64,000 bases of DNA from Ochromonas danica (lineage: Eukaryota; Sar; Chrysophyceae; Chromulinales; Chromulinaceae). A model generated the notes under the pieces. That model searched no databases. It worked only from the letters and a program-made list of their open reading frames with translations, and had not been told where the DNA came from. Positions 1 through 9,627 of this stretch are shown in pieces (within the stretch, counting starts at the first letter, position 1; the number at the start of each line of letters is the position of its first letter). Where the stretch lies: NCBI GenBank assembly GCA_015146655.1, contig VKHL01000153.1, positions 1 through 64,000 of the forward strand. The letters are read 5' to 3'. The position numbers were made by a program, and so were the translations under genes.

Positions 1-182
1 CATTAACATTAATTCCCTGATGACAACCACCACCATTCAAGCCCTTGGACATCATAGATCGAAATTAGCTCACTAGAAATTAAAAACATGCTGAATCAGC
101 TGTGAATATCCATCAAATGGAGCAATTTTTGACTAAATTGGATGGAGACCAGTGACCACACAGGACTTCTTCTTGAGGTCTT

Positions 183-255
183 GAAGTTTGAAAGTGTCTC
201 CTCAAGTGGTGAATGTCAGCAGCATTCACCACTTGAGGAGACACTTTCAAACTTC
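183..255. repeat. Perfect 33-bp inverted repeat (hairpin)
   Basis: Bases 183-215 are the exact reverse complement of 223-255, with a 7-base loop (216-222). The arms contain GTGTCTCCTCAAGTGG and its complement. A flawless 33-bp stem is unlikely by chance. It could be a small-RNA precursor, a tiny MITE remnant or a recent fold-back duplication. No target-site duplication is obvious next to the arms. Confidence 0.9.
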
Positions 256-365
256 CAGTAAAACTGCCAGGAGTGTTTTCACTTTTAAAACTAACATCGG
301 TACCTTTTGTTAAAGCCATTTTGCTCTTCGTGAACTACCCTTTTCTGCTCAGAAACCAAGGAAAA

Positions 366-424
366 GGGACTAGTCCCCTAGATCTGGGAATCTGACAATC
401 TGGAACCATCTTATTCCCAGATCT
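366..424. promoter_or_regulatory. Palindrome cluster upstream of the first gene
   Basis: GGGACTAGTCCC (366-377) is a perfect 12-bp palindrome. It is followed by AGATCTGGGAAT (380-391), whose exact reverse complement lies at 413-424. They sit 105-160 bp upstream of the ATG at 529, so dimeric factor sites are possible. The function is inferred from position and symmetry only. Confidence 0.35.
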
Positions 425-528
425 GGAGGTCTGGCCTTTCTCCCACAGAAGAGCAGAAGTCCACCTGGCAGAAGAAGAAGAATTAAGTGCTACCGGCAGA
501 GTGTGATTGATGAGATACAGTAGGAAGG

Positions 529-1463
529 ATGGAAGATCTACAAGAATATGGTGACTTCTTTGATCCTGAGGAGGACTTGCTGGATGAGTTTCTGAATGAA
601 CTATCCTCAGGTTAGTGTCTTGATATTATTTGTGTCGTTTGATTAATAGCGGTAATCCTCTCTGTCTGTGATATAATATAGAGGACTGGCAATGGTCCCC
701 ATCGAATGACTCCCCAGTTTCATGTGGCAGTAGTGGCAGTGCTTCCTCCTCCACAGCACCTCCTGACTTGGTCCTCTGCCCTGTGCCTGTAGGGCCAGAT
801 GTCAACCTCCACCCTGTGAAAAAGCGACGTAAGCGCAATCGTCCTTCCTATACTCCATTCCCTCGTATCTGGAAGAATGACGTGCGTCGTATCCTGCCCA
901 TCATGTACATCAATGCCGTCAACTCTGGTGCTGACCTCTACCAACAATTCCTCCACGACTTTTGTGTTGGCAGTTGTAGCATCATTGACAACCTGGATGA
1001 CACCTCCATCTGCCAGGCTTTGAAATCACTCAAACCTCTCGCTATCCGGGGACTGGACAATGTAATCGACGTTATGGCCATGCGTGTTGCGTCTTTCCCT
1101 GACCTTGTGGCTAATATGGAGAGATCTTGGATTCGACAGCAACTAAACACTCCAGGCAGCGCAATTATTGCTAAAATTAATCTGCGAGGTACGCTTCCCA
1201 AGGATTCTTTGGTGGAGATGGCAGCAGTGAAAGAGAAGGCAGTCTATCGATTGCCAGCCTTCATCGTGGAGGCGCTCAAAGTCTCTGGACAACTGCAAAC
1301 CTTTGCGATGAGCGCTGAGGCTCGTACGCATGGTATGAAAGAGCTGGCCTTGCATTATGACGTGAGGATTGATGTCTGTATGGTATTTCTATTGGACAAC
1401 GATAATCGGATTTATCGCGTGGAGCTGCACGGTCGACTCTCCGTTCAGAGTGCCTCCAATTGA
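529..1463 (+). CDS. Two-exon protein of unknown function, probably nuclear
   Basis: Exons 529-610 and 682-1463 are joined by a 71-nt GT-AG intron. The frame is continuous and gives 287 residues. The first exon encodes an acidic, hydrophobic start (FFDPEEDLLDEFLNELSS) resembling a transactivation or short docking helix. A Ser-rich linker follows, then a basic cluster (KKRRKRNR) near residue 75 that could be a nuclear localisation signal. The remaining roughly 200 residues look globular (PRIWKNDVRRILPIMYINAV and onward) and I do not recognise the family. The neighbour downstream is convergent (stop at 1643). The ATG at 529 is chosen because it opens the frame that splices cleanly into the long second exon. 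A DNA-associated regulator is only a guess from the acidic start and basic cluster. Confidence 0.6.
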
Positions 1464-1642
1464 AGGGACTTGAACAACCACGAAACCATTTTATATTTAT
1501 TATTGATCTACTCTTGATGCTATATGCTATATTCACCACATACCCAATAGTGATAAAACCCTATTATACTGTAATAAGTTATAGAATATTGTACCGTCGG
1601 TGTACATCTTCAGCTGATTCTTACACTAGTAGTTTGTTGAGT

Positions 1643-3346
1643 TCATCTGCCACGAACAGCTGGACAAATGAAATCCATGCCTAAGAACTTCAACTGCATA
1701 ACAAGCTTCCTATAGACATTGGAATCTACTTGCAATGTCTTGATCTTATCCAGCTTTCCTCCTTCAGCCAACATACAAAGTCCTTGGGAGGTCACGGCAG
1801 TGCCCTGTACAATGAGGCGCTCCAGAGGAGGACGCGCAGACTGAGACAGCACATTGAGACAGCCATCGCCTATCTGCCGACAGTTTGGAATACTTATAGA
1901 ACTTAGTCGAGGATTTGCGAGAAAAACATCTTGCATTGCCTTATCAGTAAACTGGGATGCTTCTGCAAGATGGATCTCCTTGAGTGAATGCATGGAGGTC
2001 GCGATAATCTCAAGGGCGCGATCAGTCAGACACATGCACATATTGGAAGACAGAACTTCCAGTCCCGAGCAGAGAGACAACATATAACACAGTGTATCAT
2101 GATTCAGTTGATCGGACTTCATGTGGGTAATGCTCAGCTTTAATAAGCGCGAAGTGAAAGGATGGATGCAAGCATGGAGGTCGTCTCGTGTCCACGGCAA
2201 TCGATGAAGCTCCAAGCTGGTGATCGGGTAATCAGTCGGAATAGAGGCAACCATTCGCGAGGCATCATTAGGAGAGTATGCAGCAATGAGGTCGAGCGTG
2301 CACTGGCAAAGAGGCTGTTTACTTCTCTCGAGATCTAAGCAGCCTTGAACGGTAAGATGGAGGAACTGCGGATTCAGATCCCAAAGCTTACCAATATCAG
2401 GTAGAAAGCCTCGATTATCACTTATCGCCCTATTGCCCTCATCGAAGAACATGTAGACACCAGAAAGCTTCTGACAGGATGTGACGAGTTCCTCTAACCA
2501 AGATAGCAACTCATGCATGGAGAGATCAGAAGGCAATGAGAAAATAACCTCTTCCAAGCCTGTCATCTTCTTACAAAACTGCAACAAACCTGACATAGAC
2601 ACGCTCGAGGTCCAAAGGCACAACTTAGTGAGATGAAGACCTTCCACTGAGGCGATTGTGGACAACATGGCCTCAGACAAAGGAGGACAGCCTGTAGTAG
2701 ACAGCACCCGTAAAGACCCACTGATAGCTGAGAAAAGTCCTCTGATATCATCACACGAATACTTCGACCCATAGGCCAGCCGCAGTGAACGCAGGTATCT
2801 CAGTGATCCTTCTCGAGCAAGTGAGGTGATGCACTGCAGGATGGCTTCATCATTGGGTCCCAGATGAGAATCCATCAGAATCTCGAGCCTTGGACAAGCT
2901 TGGATGAAGACTCTTAAAGCAGAAGGTTCAACGTTATTGGAAGGCGAGCCTTCCAAGCGAGTCACGCAAGGGAAGCTCAGGTTTTCTATATCAACAATCT
3001 CTGGCAAAACTTCGGCACGGAAAGGCAACACAGTTACTTTAATGCCCCGGTTGAGAAGCCAGCGGTAGTAGAGGGGCAGGGAAAAGTTATGTTTGGGAAA
3101 GTCTTTTAGTTGGTGGAGAGGGTGGGCTAGTAAGGAGTACCAAAGAGGTCGCTGGTAGTGATTAGTGCAAGCCACATCCAGGCGAGGAAGTTCTCTTAAA
3201 GTCAACCACTCGACCAGAAGAGAGATGGCCAGTTCTTCACACAAATCCAATAGAATCATCGACACTGGTTGAAACAATCGTTTCAGTTGCATGGAAAGAT
3301 GGAATCCATGGAATAAACCAACACAACATGCTTGCATTGCTTGCAT
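1643..3346 (-). CDS. LRR protein (AMN1 / F-box-LRR-like)
   Basis: One uninterrupted frame of 567 codons. An N-terminal helical segment (about residues 33-62: LDLCEELAISLLVEWLTL then LDVACTNH) resembles the F-box-like or cap helix before LRRs in many protist proteins. Cys-containing leucine-rich repeats of the AMN1/SKP2 type follow, for example CSGLEVLSSNMCMCLTDRAL, LKEIHLAEASQFTDKAM and LSSISIPNCRQIGDGCL in the last third. Such proteins usually act as substrate adaptors or protein-interaction scaffolds, but a true F-box cannot be confirmed by eye. No signal peptide or membrane span is clear. ATGs at residues 1, 4, 19 and 30 are all possible starts. M30, just before the conserved helix, would give the most typical length. 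Confidence 0.7.
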   Translation of the reverse strand: MQAMQACCVGLFHGFHLSMQLKRLFQPVSMILLDLCEELAISLLVEWLTLRELPRLDVACTNHYQRPLWYSLLAHPLHQLKDFPKHNFSLPLYYRWLLNRGIKVTVLPFRAEVLPEIVDIENLSFPCVTRLEGSPSNNVEPSALRVFIQACPRLEILMDSHLGPNDEAILQCITSLAREGSLRYLRSLRLAYGSKYSCDDIRGLFSAISGSLRVLSTTGCPPLSEAMLSTIASVEGLHLTKLCLWTSSVSMSGLLQFCKKMTGLEEVIFSLPSDLSMHELLSWLEELVTSCQKLSGVYMFFDEGNRAISDNRGFLPDIGKLWDLNPQFLHLTVQGCLDLERSKQPLCQCTLDLIAAYSPNDASRMVASIPTDYPITSLELHRLPWTRDDLHACIHPFTSRLLKLSITHMKSDQLNHDTLCYMLSLCSGLEVLSSNMCMCLTDRALEIIATSMHSLKEIHLAEASQFTDKAMQDVFLANPRLSSISIPNCRQIGDGCLNVLSQSARPPLERLIVQGTAVTSQGLCMLAEGGKLDKIKTLQVDSNVYRKLVMQLKFLGMDFICPAVRGR

Positions 3347-3453
3347 TGCACTGCACGTGGGTGCATTGTTATATTACCATCATATATAAACAAAACAATT
3401 CTAGACAATCAGCATCGCGGTATTCATTGAGAGAGATGATGTGCTTTCTTCGC

Positions 3454-5159
3454 CTATCGTCGCAAGATCTTGCCAATGTCTACATTCCTCATCTCTGAGA
3501 GATACTTGGGATTGACACCCTGAGACTCAAGGTCTCGCACCATACGATCGCGAATAACACGAAGTTTCTCTTCTTCACGAATGAGGTCCTCGCGAATGGT
3601 TGTACCATCTCCAGCGCTTCGTTGCCTACAGTCACGCCAACATCAGATTAAACGCGTAGAACCAGTAGTAACACACTAATACATACCTGCTGCGAACTCT
3701 TTGAATTTCCTCAATCTGTGCCTGAAGCGTTGTGCGGAACTGAACGACTTTCTCAGCCTTTCTCCTTGCCTCCTCTTCTTCTCGCTCAGCCAACCTTTTG
3801 CTGTACTGGAATTGGGTCAAGAGCTCCTCTTTCTCTTGTTCTTTGATTGCCTTCGCTCTCTCAGCTTTGTCGGCTGCCTGCTTGGCACGACTCTCGAGCA
3901 ACACCTTCAAATCAGCCTTCTTCTTGAGCGCTTCTTCCTTCTCACGTTGGCGTTCTTGGCGCTCCTTAGCCTCCGCAGCACGACGAGCTCGCAGTTCATC
4001 TAGCTTGCCAGCATTATTCTGCGCCTTTTCTTGCTCGGCCAGTAGCTTCGCCTGTCGTTCTTTCTTTGCCTTCTCGATGGCTCGCTCTTCCTCCTCTCTC
4101 TTCGCGAACTCAGCATCTTTCATGGCTTGATAAATGAGTATATCTTCCAATTCTTTCTTCTCTTGTACTTTAACAAGCTTCTTTCGTTCAATGGCTTCCT
4201 CATTTGCCTTCACAACTTCAGCACGAGAACGTTCGATTTCAACTCTCCTCCTGGCCGCTGCCACTTCATCTTCCTCTTCGTATTTACGCATGAGATGACG
4301 CATGGCAAGATTTTCTTGCTCTCGCGCTTCTAGTTCAAGCAGTCTAGCCTTTTGTCTGGCGGCAATCTGCTCGTTAATGACAGAGCGATCCTCCACACGC
4401 TTCGATCGCTTCGCCAGATCTTCCTCTTCTCGCAGTTGTAATTCCTTCAGGCGATCAAGCTCCATCATCATATCAGTACGCTGTTCAACCTTTCTCTCAA
4501 TATCCTGGAGGCGCTTCTTCTCCTCCAGTTGTTGGTCTCGGATTGTAAATGCGATAGCGCGCTGGCCCATCGAACTCAGCAGCTTGACGGTATCCTGACT
4601 GAGATCGATCTGCTTCTCAGCCATCTCACGAATGGCCTTCTTACGCGCATCCTCGGCGATCTCTGAATCGGACTTCTTGGCTAATGAGGCAGCTCTTTTC
4701 TCCAACTCTCGCATGCGATCCTTGCGCTCCCGTGCGATCCGCTCCCTTTCCTCCTTTTGCTTACGAGCTAGCTCGCGCTCGGCTAAAAGTTCAGATTCAG
4801 ACTTAATGACGGCTTCATTCTGACAAGCAATAGTGTTGATGAGTGTGAGCGGTGTGGCAGGTAGCGGCTGGTAGGTGTACTTACTTTGATTCTGTACAGC
4901 TCATCAGCTGAAATAACCACAGCACTGGGGGGAATAGGGGCTTTTACAATTCTCCTACAGCAAATAAAGTTATTTAGACATCGGTCTGGAGAACGAAGAA
5001 ATAGTGCGGGGGAGGGGAGGGGACGAGGGTTAGGGGGTATTACCTTCCCGTGTTGGTGAGAGTGTTGGACGATCCGAAAAGCGTATCATCCACCATAGAG
5101 GTTGCATTAACTGCTCGATAACGAAGAGATCCTCTAGAAGAGGTCGAAAACGTCTCCAT
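3454..5159 (-). CDS. CFAP45: Cilia- and flagella-associated protein 45
   Basis: Four exons read on the minus strand: 5159-5044, 4954-4885, 4819-3687 and 3625-3454. Introns are GT-AG and all phases fit, giving 496 residues against about 550 in human. The start (RYRAVNATSMVDDTLFG) matches the RYRTK...DESLFG start of animal CFAP45. ADELYRIK matches the EEFERIK motif. The long exon is a charged coiled coil of the trichohyalin-plectin-homology class, and the last exon (GVNPKYLSEMRN) matches the GLPEKYCIEAER end. In other eukaryotes CFAP45 is a microtubule inner protein of doublet microtubules that supports flagellar beating, so this gene implies a motile flagellum. The first intron carries a G-rich run on the opposite strand. 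The MITE-like element begins about 150 bp upstream of the start. Confidence 0.9.
5008..5037 (+). other. G-quadruplex-forming run inside CFAP45 intron 1
   Basis: Five G-tracts of 3-5 bases (5008-5012, 5014-5017, 5019-5022, 5027-5029, 5033-5037) are separated by loops of 1-4 bases, which meets the usual G4 pattern with one spare tract. The gene is on the minus strand, so the G-rich strand is the template and the pre-mRNA carries the C-rich complement. Any effect on transcription is inferred. Confidence 0.6.
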
Positions 5160-5311
5160 AGTATTTTTTAATAGGGGGTAATCTGGAGGTTAGGTAGGTT
5201 ATTTGCTTTGTTTGCTCTGCCAGCAACAACCAGTTCTGGAGTTGGTCCAGCCGGACCGTTTTTCTCACCTCCCCAACGGCGAAACTGCTGAATCGCGCGC
5301 TCCACAACAAT

Positions 5312-5665
5312 GGAGTGTATGCGTGGCTGTCTAGACGCCCTTGTCCAGCCAAAGCTCTTGTCCAGACAAATTTGGCGGTGTATGCGTAACTGTCGGTTGC
5401 GCGGGACCCGGTGTTTCAGAAAGTATCCTCACTTTGAGACGCTATATCTCCTTCAATATATCGAAATATTGATTGGTTATTGCTTCCTCTTGTAGAGAAA
5501 GTCTCAAATAATACATAGCACCAAACGGAAGCGAATAAATGTACGTATAGCTCGAGAACGAGGAGCAACCAAAAAATTTATCGAGTTGAGTGGAGGGTTG
5601 GCTGGACAAAATGAGTCTTATATTGCGTGGGAAACGCATTGTCCAGACAACTACGCATACACTCC
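5312..5665. mobile_element. MITE-like element with terminal inverted repeats
   Basis: The left end GGAGTGTATGCGTGGCTGTC (5312 on) is mirrored by the complement of the right end (ending at 5665), with a few mismatches over about 25 bp. An inner inverted pair TTGTCCAGCC(AA) / (TT)GGCTGGACAA lies just inside, and another copy of the terminal motif (GGTGTATGCGTAACTGTC) sits near 5370. AAT flanks both sides (5309-5311 and 5666-5668), which would be a 3-bp target duplication as in PIF/Harbinger-type elements. No transposase is encoded in about 354 bp, so it would be non-autonomous. Family assignment is tentative. Confidence 0.55.
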
Positions 5666-5795
5666 AATAATAATGAGAAGACTATTATTGTTCACCGCGC
5701 AAATCAGCCAGATTGCTAGATTTCTAACTGTTGGTTGTTGCACTGCATTGTCATCTTGGTCTTGTTGTTGTTGGTTGGTGATAAATGTTTCTGCC

Positions 5796-7654
5796 ATGAA
5801 GGTTGGTGCCTATCGTATATTACCAGAGTCAAACCGCCTTTTAGATGGGAAATTGAAGCCTTGTCTTCGATCACAAGGTCTAGGACCTAACTTGAAGAAG
5901 ATTCGTGATAATGTCTTATTGGACCTATTGGCATTCCTCGACCCTGCCAGTCTCGCTCGACTTTCCTGCTCTTCTCGAGCCTTCCACCTTCTTGCTGATC
6001 TCGATATTGTTTGGAGAGACATTGTACTGAATGCCACTCAGGGTAAAGGTATTGACTTCACAGGTTCCTGGAAGCAGACCTTCGTGCACATGTTTCACTC
6101 AATTGACCACAAGCCTTGCCATTCAACTGAGACTGACTCAGAGACTGACTCGAAGTCAACAACTGAGGAAGGAACAGAGCCAAGTTACATCTACTACTCT
6201 GATGACCTATTTCATCAGTTCCTCTGTGTGCAGATGGATGTTTCGCGGATGTGTCCAGGCATGATGACTTATGAGAACATTCCTCGCATTAGCGCTGCTG
6301 ATCTCTCTCTGGAAGAATTTGTTAATCGCTATGAGCTTCCCAATCGACCTGTCATCATTACTGATGCATTCACTCACTGGCCAGCCTTCAGTCAGTGGAC
6401 TCGTTCCTTCTTCGAAGAAGGACTGGAGGAGGGACAAGTCTTCCGCTCCTCTTCGGCCACTGCTTCTTGTGGTGCTGTCTTCTCTATGCCTGCTTATTTC
6501 CACTATGCGGATCAAACACAGGATGAAGTACCTCTATACTTGTTTGACAAAGGCTATGCTTCGGCCAGGAAGAAGGGAGGCGGGGTACTTGAGGACGACT
6601 ACGAGGTGCCCGTCTACTTCGATGCCAGTAAGAGGACTGCTGATAATGAAACAGATCTATTCTCTGTATTGGGAAGCAAGAGACCGGACCATAGATGGAT
6701 TATTATTGGTCCTCGTAGGTCAGGCAGTCTGTTCCACATTGATCCCAACCAGACACACGCTTGGAACGCAGTACTCAAAGGTGATTTAACCCTGTGATCT
6801 ACTAGTATCACTGAATGTATTTGTGTAATTATCTGGGTGGTATGGTTGATGTAGGTCGAAAGAAATGGATCTTCTACCCACCACATGCTGAGCCTCCAGG
6901 AGTGTGTCGTAGTGCGGATGGTGGTGAAGTAACTGTGCCTGTTAGTCTGGCTGAGTGGTTGCTAGCCTTTTGGGCATTTCATCGCGAGCAACGTCTGTCC
7001 TTACAGTCACATCCTCTTCACCCAGTTTATGATGATGATGACTCAGCGGGGAAACAGTCTTCGGCGCCGTTAGAGTGTATTCAAGGTCCAGGAGACCTGG
7101 TCTTTGTACCTCATGGCTATTGGCACATGGTATACAACCTTGAGGACACCATTGCATTGACACATAACTATGTTAGCCGAGGGAACCTCTCCAACGTGCT
7201 GCGTTTCTTGAGAGACACTCCAGATCAGATCACTGGCATGCACCAACCTCTCTATCCTGCTGCTGCCCCTTCCTGCACAGAAACATGTGGTGGTACCGAG
7301 ACAAGCCCTACTGTTACACTCTATGAATCCTTTTTATCTTTATTACCGGGATTGCTGAGAGAAGAAGCAGTGAGGGAGGCTGTGCAGCAGTCTTTGTCCT
7401 CATCTTCCAAAACTCCCTCTGCTAATGCTGGGGTTGTTCTAAATAATCAACATCGTAAGCGTAGAACTACTGAGGAGTGGAACCAATTACACCGTGAGCA
7501 AAAGAAGCCTAAGAAGCAAGCTGTGGCTCAATCTACGACGAAAGCGAAGGATGTTGATGATGCTCACAGCAATAGCAGTAGCAATTGGCTGACAGCAGGC
7601 TCCTCTTCCTTCTCATTCTCCTTTCAAGTGCCTCCTGCGGAGACGGAGCAGTGA
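5796..7654 (+). CDS. F-box plus JmjC-domain dioxygenase-like protein (JMJD6-related)
   Basis: Exons 5796-6780 and 6855-7654 (74-nt intron) give 594 residues. An F-box-like helix set lies at about residues 38-80 (NVLLDLLAFLDPASLARL and the WRDIVL that follows). A JmjC cupin follows: NRPVIITDAFTHWPAFSQW, then the Fe(II) ligands H314 and D316 in SLFHIDPNQTHAWN, and H419 in GYWHMVYNLEDT. The HxD...H triad is intact, so 2-oxoglutarate-dependent hydroxylase or demethylase activity is plausible. F-box/JmjC fusions of this kind occur in plants and protists. The C-terminal 120 residues are Ser-rich and basic (KKPKKQAVA) and may be nuclear-targeting. An in-frame ATG at 5673 would add 41 mainly hydrophobic residues, but it lies only 8 bp after the MITE-like element, so 5796 is preferred. 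Confidence 0.8.
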
Positions 7655-7800
7655 CATTCTTGACGAGGAAGCTTTTATTAGTGTAGAAGTAGGTTTTTTT
7701 GTGTGTTTGCTTGTTCATTAAGATTAGGATGTGATGTTGACTTTAGATCACATAATCTTCGAGAATTATGCTGGGATAGATGAACTATCCAGTAGAGCTT

Positions 7801-9519
7801 TTAGTATACACCATCATCAGAATCATCATCGCCAAGAAGAACAATATCTTGTTGAGAAGCCAGAGCATGTAATCGATTCAACAACTCACCATGCACTGCT
7901 CCAGGTAGTGGTGGTGGCGATAGTACCTGCTCTCGCTGTAGCTGCTCTTGTTGTTGTTGTGGCTGTTGACGTGACAGACTCTCAGCCTCCGGACCATCAC
8001 TTTCCTCTTCCTGATTGGTATCGTTCAAGTGCCTCACAACAGCAGGCCTTCTTATTCGTTCTTGATAAACGATATGTTCACGCAGCTCTGAGAGGAGCAG
8101 AGCAGTCACAGACCGTCCCTCTCCAGGGAGCATCGTCTCTCTCCGTGGACCATCCAATCGCTTGTCTTCAGGTTGAGTTTTAGCTGCAAAAATTGTATCA
8201 GCAGAGCTTGATAGTGAGGGGTCGTCAACAATGGGGCGGGATTCAGATTGCTCTTCTTCTAGTACTGTGTCTGAGAGCTCTGCCTTGGGTGACAACACTC
8301 TATCATGTACCTCCATCTCACTCTCTTTTCCAAGATCATCATCTTGCTCACCTTTATCTCTCACAACTGACCTCACAGTGTCTGTGACTTGAGAGGGAGA
8401 GGTCAAGTCAGTGAATAAGAGTTTTGCTTTCTGTAGCACATCCTGCCATTCCCTGCCCGCTATCTGCTGTATATCCTCTACACGATCCAATAATTCGAGG
8501 ATGATTTCCATCCTCTCCGACATCACCAAACTAGCGCATTGATAATCACGTGCAAGGATGTTCTGTAGGCGATAGAGTAGAAATGCTGCTTCTTCTTGTC
8601 TACCCTGCAGTGCTGCCAGAGCCTTGCATAAGAGAATGAACTCATCCTGACTGTCTATATCCAATCTCCTATGTTGAGGAAGTATCTTGAAAGGATCTAA
8701 GAGATGACTACATTGTCTATCTAACGAGACTAATCTATTCCTAACAGTCAACAACCGCATCAGACGGTCGAGAATAACATCTATATGGTCCGAGGAGTGA
8801 ACCACTAAGGCCTGCCGGGCATTAGCAATCAAATCTTTCATCTCTGTACAGATTACATCAACAGTCAATACAGTGTCACTAGAGGGAGGGAAAGAGGAGG
8901 AAGTGATGGCATTCCACAACTTCTTCTTCATCTCCTGTACAGCCGTGAATAACGGCGAGCAATCATGACTCTCATCCACCTGGTACTCTTCCCACTTCAT
9001 CTTCTGATAGGCGGTGAGTGGTGGCTGTGGACTACTCAAGCCTCTGCCTAGTGTGAGTGCTTGTAGTCTGCGTAGGACAGAGAGAGGCACACGACCTTTT
9101 CGTTCCACCCGCTGAGCCATGCTTTCAATGGAATAGATAAAGAAGACTTGTAGGAGGAAGAGTGTGACAGGGAAGAGAAGCAGAGCTCTGGCAATAGGGA
9201 GATAACGAACCAATAACAGCAGAGCCACTCGTCGAGCAGCGTGACCGCTCTCTGGCCTCACTGAAGCAGAAACAGCAGTAGCATCATCCTGACATTGTCC
9301 AGGGCAGAACAGACAGACTAAGAGATAGAAGTCTCTCTGGCAGCCATCCAGCAGGAAAGAAGGCAGGGACATGAGACTGGACAGAGTGCCTTCCATGATG
9401 TGAGTCCATCCTTCCCCTCCATGCTTCTGCTTCTCCTTCTCTCTGTGTTTTGAAGGCTTTTGACTCAGGGATAACAAATAGGCTTCCAGTTCATTACTTG
9501 TCGTGAGAGAAGTTGTCAT
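7801..9519 (-). CDS. Membrane-associated protein of unknown function
   Basis: A single frame of 572 residues with no recognised family. A strongly hydrophobic stretch at about residues 98-130 (ARALLLFPVTLFLLQVFFIY) should span or hairpin into a membrane. The middle (about 150-400) is mostly helical. The C-terminal third is charged, with a Gln-rich run near residues 520-545 and an acidic tail (DDDSDDGVY). It converges with the JmjC gene (stops 146 bp apart) and diverges from the glycosyltransferase-like gene 108 bp upstream, so the last two could share a promoter. Function cannot be named from sequence. Confidence 0.65.
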   Translation of the reverse strand: MTTSLTTSNELEAYLLSLSQKPSKHREKEKQKHGGEGWTHIMEGTLSSLMSLPSFLLDGCQRDFYLLVCLFCPGQCQDDATAVSASVRPESGHAARRVALLLLVRYLPIARALLLFPVTLFLLQVFFIYSIESMAQRVERKGRVPLSVLRRLQALTLGRGLSSPQPPLTAYQKMKWEEYQVDESHDCSPLFTAVQEMKKKLWNAITSSSFPPSSDTVLTVDVICTEMKDLIANARQALVVHSSDHIDVILDRLMRLLTVRNRLVSLDRQCSHLLDPFKILPQHRRLDIDSQDEFILLCKALAALQGRQEEAAFLLYRLQNILARDYQCASLVMSERMEIILELLDRVEDIQQIAGREWQDVLQKAKLLFTDLTSPSQVTDTVRSVVRDKGEQDDDLGKESEMEVHDRVLSPKAELSDTVLEEEQSESRPIVDDPSLSSSADTIFAAKTQPEDKRLDGPRRETMLPGEGRSVTALLLSELREHIVYQERIRRPAVVRHLNDTNQEEESDGPEAESLSRQQPQQQQEQLQREQVLSPPPLPGAVHGELLNRLHALASQQDIVLLGDDDSDDGVY

Positions 9520-9627
9520 CGATTATGAGAGATGGCCACATCGTCTTAAGTTAACAAACTCTATTAAGTTAATGAGGACTGGTTGTTGTTGGTTTGATTC
9601 AATGTCGAATGCTCTGCTTCAAATGAC

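Larger units (their letters stand above)
1..528. other. Upstream intergenic region with hairpin and palindromes
   Basis: No convincing coding sequence is visible before the start codon at 529. The stretch holds a long perfect hairpin (183-255) and a cluster of short palindromes (366-424), listed separately. Short antisense reading frames run through the hairpin but look incidental because they translate the inverted repeat itself. Confidence 0.6.
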
